From positions 1-12,646 of the forward strand of contig CALVPL010000109.1 in assembly GCA_944351315.1 (NCBI GenBank): a stretch of 12,646 nucleotides of DNA, written 5' to 3'. Origin of the DNA: an uncultured Bacilli bacterium. Its GTDB lineage: Bacteria; Bacillota_I; Bacilli_A; RF39; UBA660. This document shows positions 12,294-12,646 of the stretch, piece after piece. Position numbers and translations under genes: made by a program. Under the pieces are notes generated by a model, which did no database searches, was not told where the DNA came from, and saw only the letters and a list, made by a program, of their open reading frames with translations. Position 1 is the first letter of the stretch; each line of letters opens with the position of its first letter.

Positions 12294-12646
12294 TTAATTA
12301 TTTAGAATTTTATTAATTTCTTTTTTATTTAATCCGGTTACTTTTTGCATGCTTTCTAAATCAAAATTTAGTTTTTGCATATTTTTGATGATATTTAGTT
12401 GATTTTGTTCAATTCCTTGTTCGATACCTTCTTTCATACCTTCTTCCCTTGCTTCTTTTCGATCTTCATCTCGCCATTTATCCTGCATATTTTTCATTTC
12501 TCTGGTTTCTTCATCATAGATAAGTTTTCTTATTTCTTTTACTAAATCCATTAATATTTCACTTCCTTCTGCAATTTTTTCTTGAATCTCAAAACTTGGT
12601 GCTTTGATGAGTAATAACATTCTTTCTAGTAAATTACTTTCACCCA
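12294..12646 (-). CDS. C-terminal part of an Rpn/PD-(D/E)XK nuclease-family transposase-like protein, truncated by the window
   Basis: The minus-strand frame stays open to the window edge (GESNLLERMLLL precedes the first internal ATG at 12620), so the gene starts outside the window and only about 117 C-terminal residues are seen. The segment EARIKEGMKEGIEQGIEQ-like tail (charged EG repeats about 40-55 residues from the end), followed by an amphipathic helix and VTGLNKKEINKIL, is typical of the recombination-promoting nuclease Rpn and related PDDEXK_2 families. The nuclease core is not in view. These genes are common, often multi-copy, and not true insertion sequences. The exact repeat here reads EEGMKEGIEQGIEQ. 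A stop at 12294-12296 gives a normal end. Confidence 0.7.
   Translation of the reverse strand, partial: GESNLLERMLLLIKAPSFEIQEKIAEGSEILMDLVKEIRKLIYDEETREMKNMQDKWRDEDRKEAREEGMKEGIEQGIEQNQLNIIKNMQKLNFDLESMQKVTGLNKKEINKILNN

Noticed and set aside
12294..12646. A complete insertion sequence at the right edge
   Set aside because: Only the C-terminal part of an Rpn-like gene is seen; no terminal inverted repeats or target duplication are visible.
1..12646. CRISPR array, tRNA, rRNA or riboswitch
   Set aside because: No regular short repeats, no cloverleaf-like or conserved RNA sequence, and the gaps between genes are too short for most riboswitches.

Overview
The window is AT-rich DNA with short gaps between genes and strong AGGTGAT/GGAG-type ribosome binding sites. 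Its genes (ftsEX, whiA, clpP, gap-pgk-tpiA, spo0A) are typical of Bacilli. Several genes start with TTG or GTG. TGA is a true stop: ftsX and spo0A both end on it, and tryptophan appears as TGG. The standard code therefore applies and this is not a table-4 Mycoplasma. My best guess is an uncultivated, streamlined gut-type Bacilli lineage (RF39-like or Erysipelotrichia-like). That placement is an inference and I could not test it.

Layout. 1-105 is the tail of a YitT-like membrane protein gene, followed by a terminator. 120-2987 is a division and cell-wall operon: ftsE, ftsX and a secreted M23 peptidoglycan hydrolase with a coiled coil, ended by a hairpin. 2969-4264 is a second, paralogous hydrolase with its own promoter and terminator. 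4266-5215 is whiA, convergent with clpP (5212-5781, minus strand); one two-way terminator lies across their overlapping ends. A divergent promoter region (5782-5883) separates clpP from a 542-residue TGS plus uridine-kinase-like protein. Next come a small unknown gene and gap (7542-8920), a small four-helix membrane protein gene (8992-9366), the overlapping pair pgk-tpiA (9437-11366), spo0A (11456-12235), and at the right edge, on the minus strand, the C-terminal part of an Rpn/PD-(D/E)XK transposase-like nuclease.

How the genes work together. FtsE and FtsX should form the ATP-driven membrane switch that activates the two secreted hydrolases at the septum. WhiA is a division and chromosome-associated DNA-binding protein, and ClpP is the general protease core. 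Gap, Pgk and TpiA form the triose part of glycolysis. Spo0A is the master response regulator of sporulation and stationary phase. From memory, the order ftsEX - whiA - clpP - gap/pgk/tpi matches the broad order of these loci in Bacillus subtilis, so this looks like a compacted version of an old Bacilli gene order rather than an island.

The points most worth checking are: (1) Pgk has Lys at the position of the catalytic Arg (Arg38 of yeast/human PGK) and at the substrate-binding Arg of the HLGRP motif, and TpiA has lost several phosphate-loop residues; (2) two FtsEX-linked hydrolase paralogues share a DNA block much more alike than its flanks; (3) a perfect 15-bp palindrome sits on the predicted clpP start site, with no CtsR or CIRCE site visible; (4) tandem 0A-box-like heptads lie in the 3' end of tpiA upstream of spo0A; (5) terminators begin at stop codons and the next promoter overlaps them. 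I see no CRISPR array, tRNA, rRNA or intact mobile element. No gene-free stretch reaches 300 bases.
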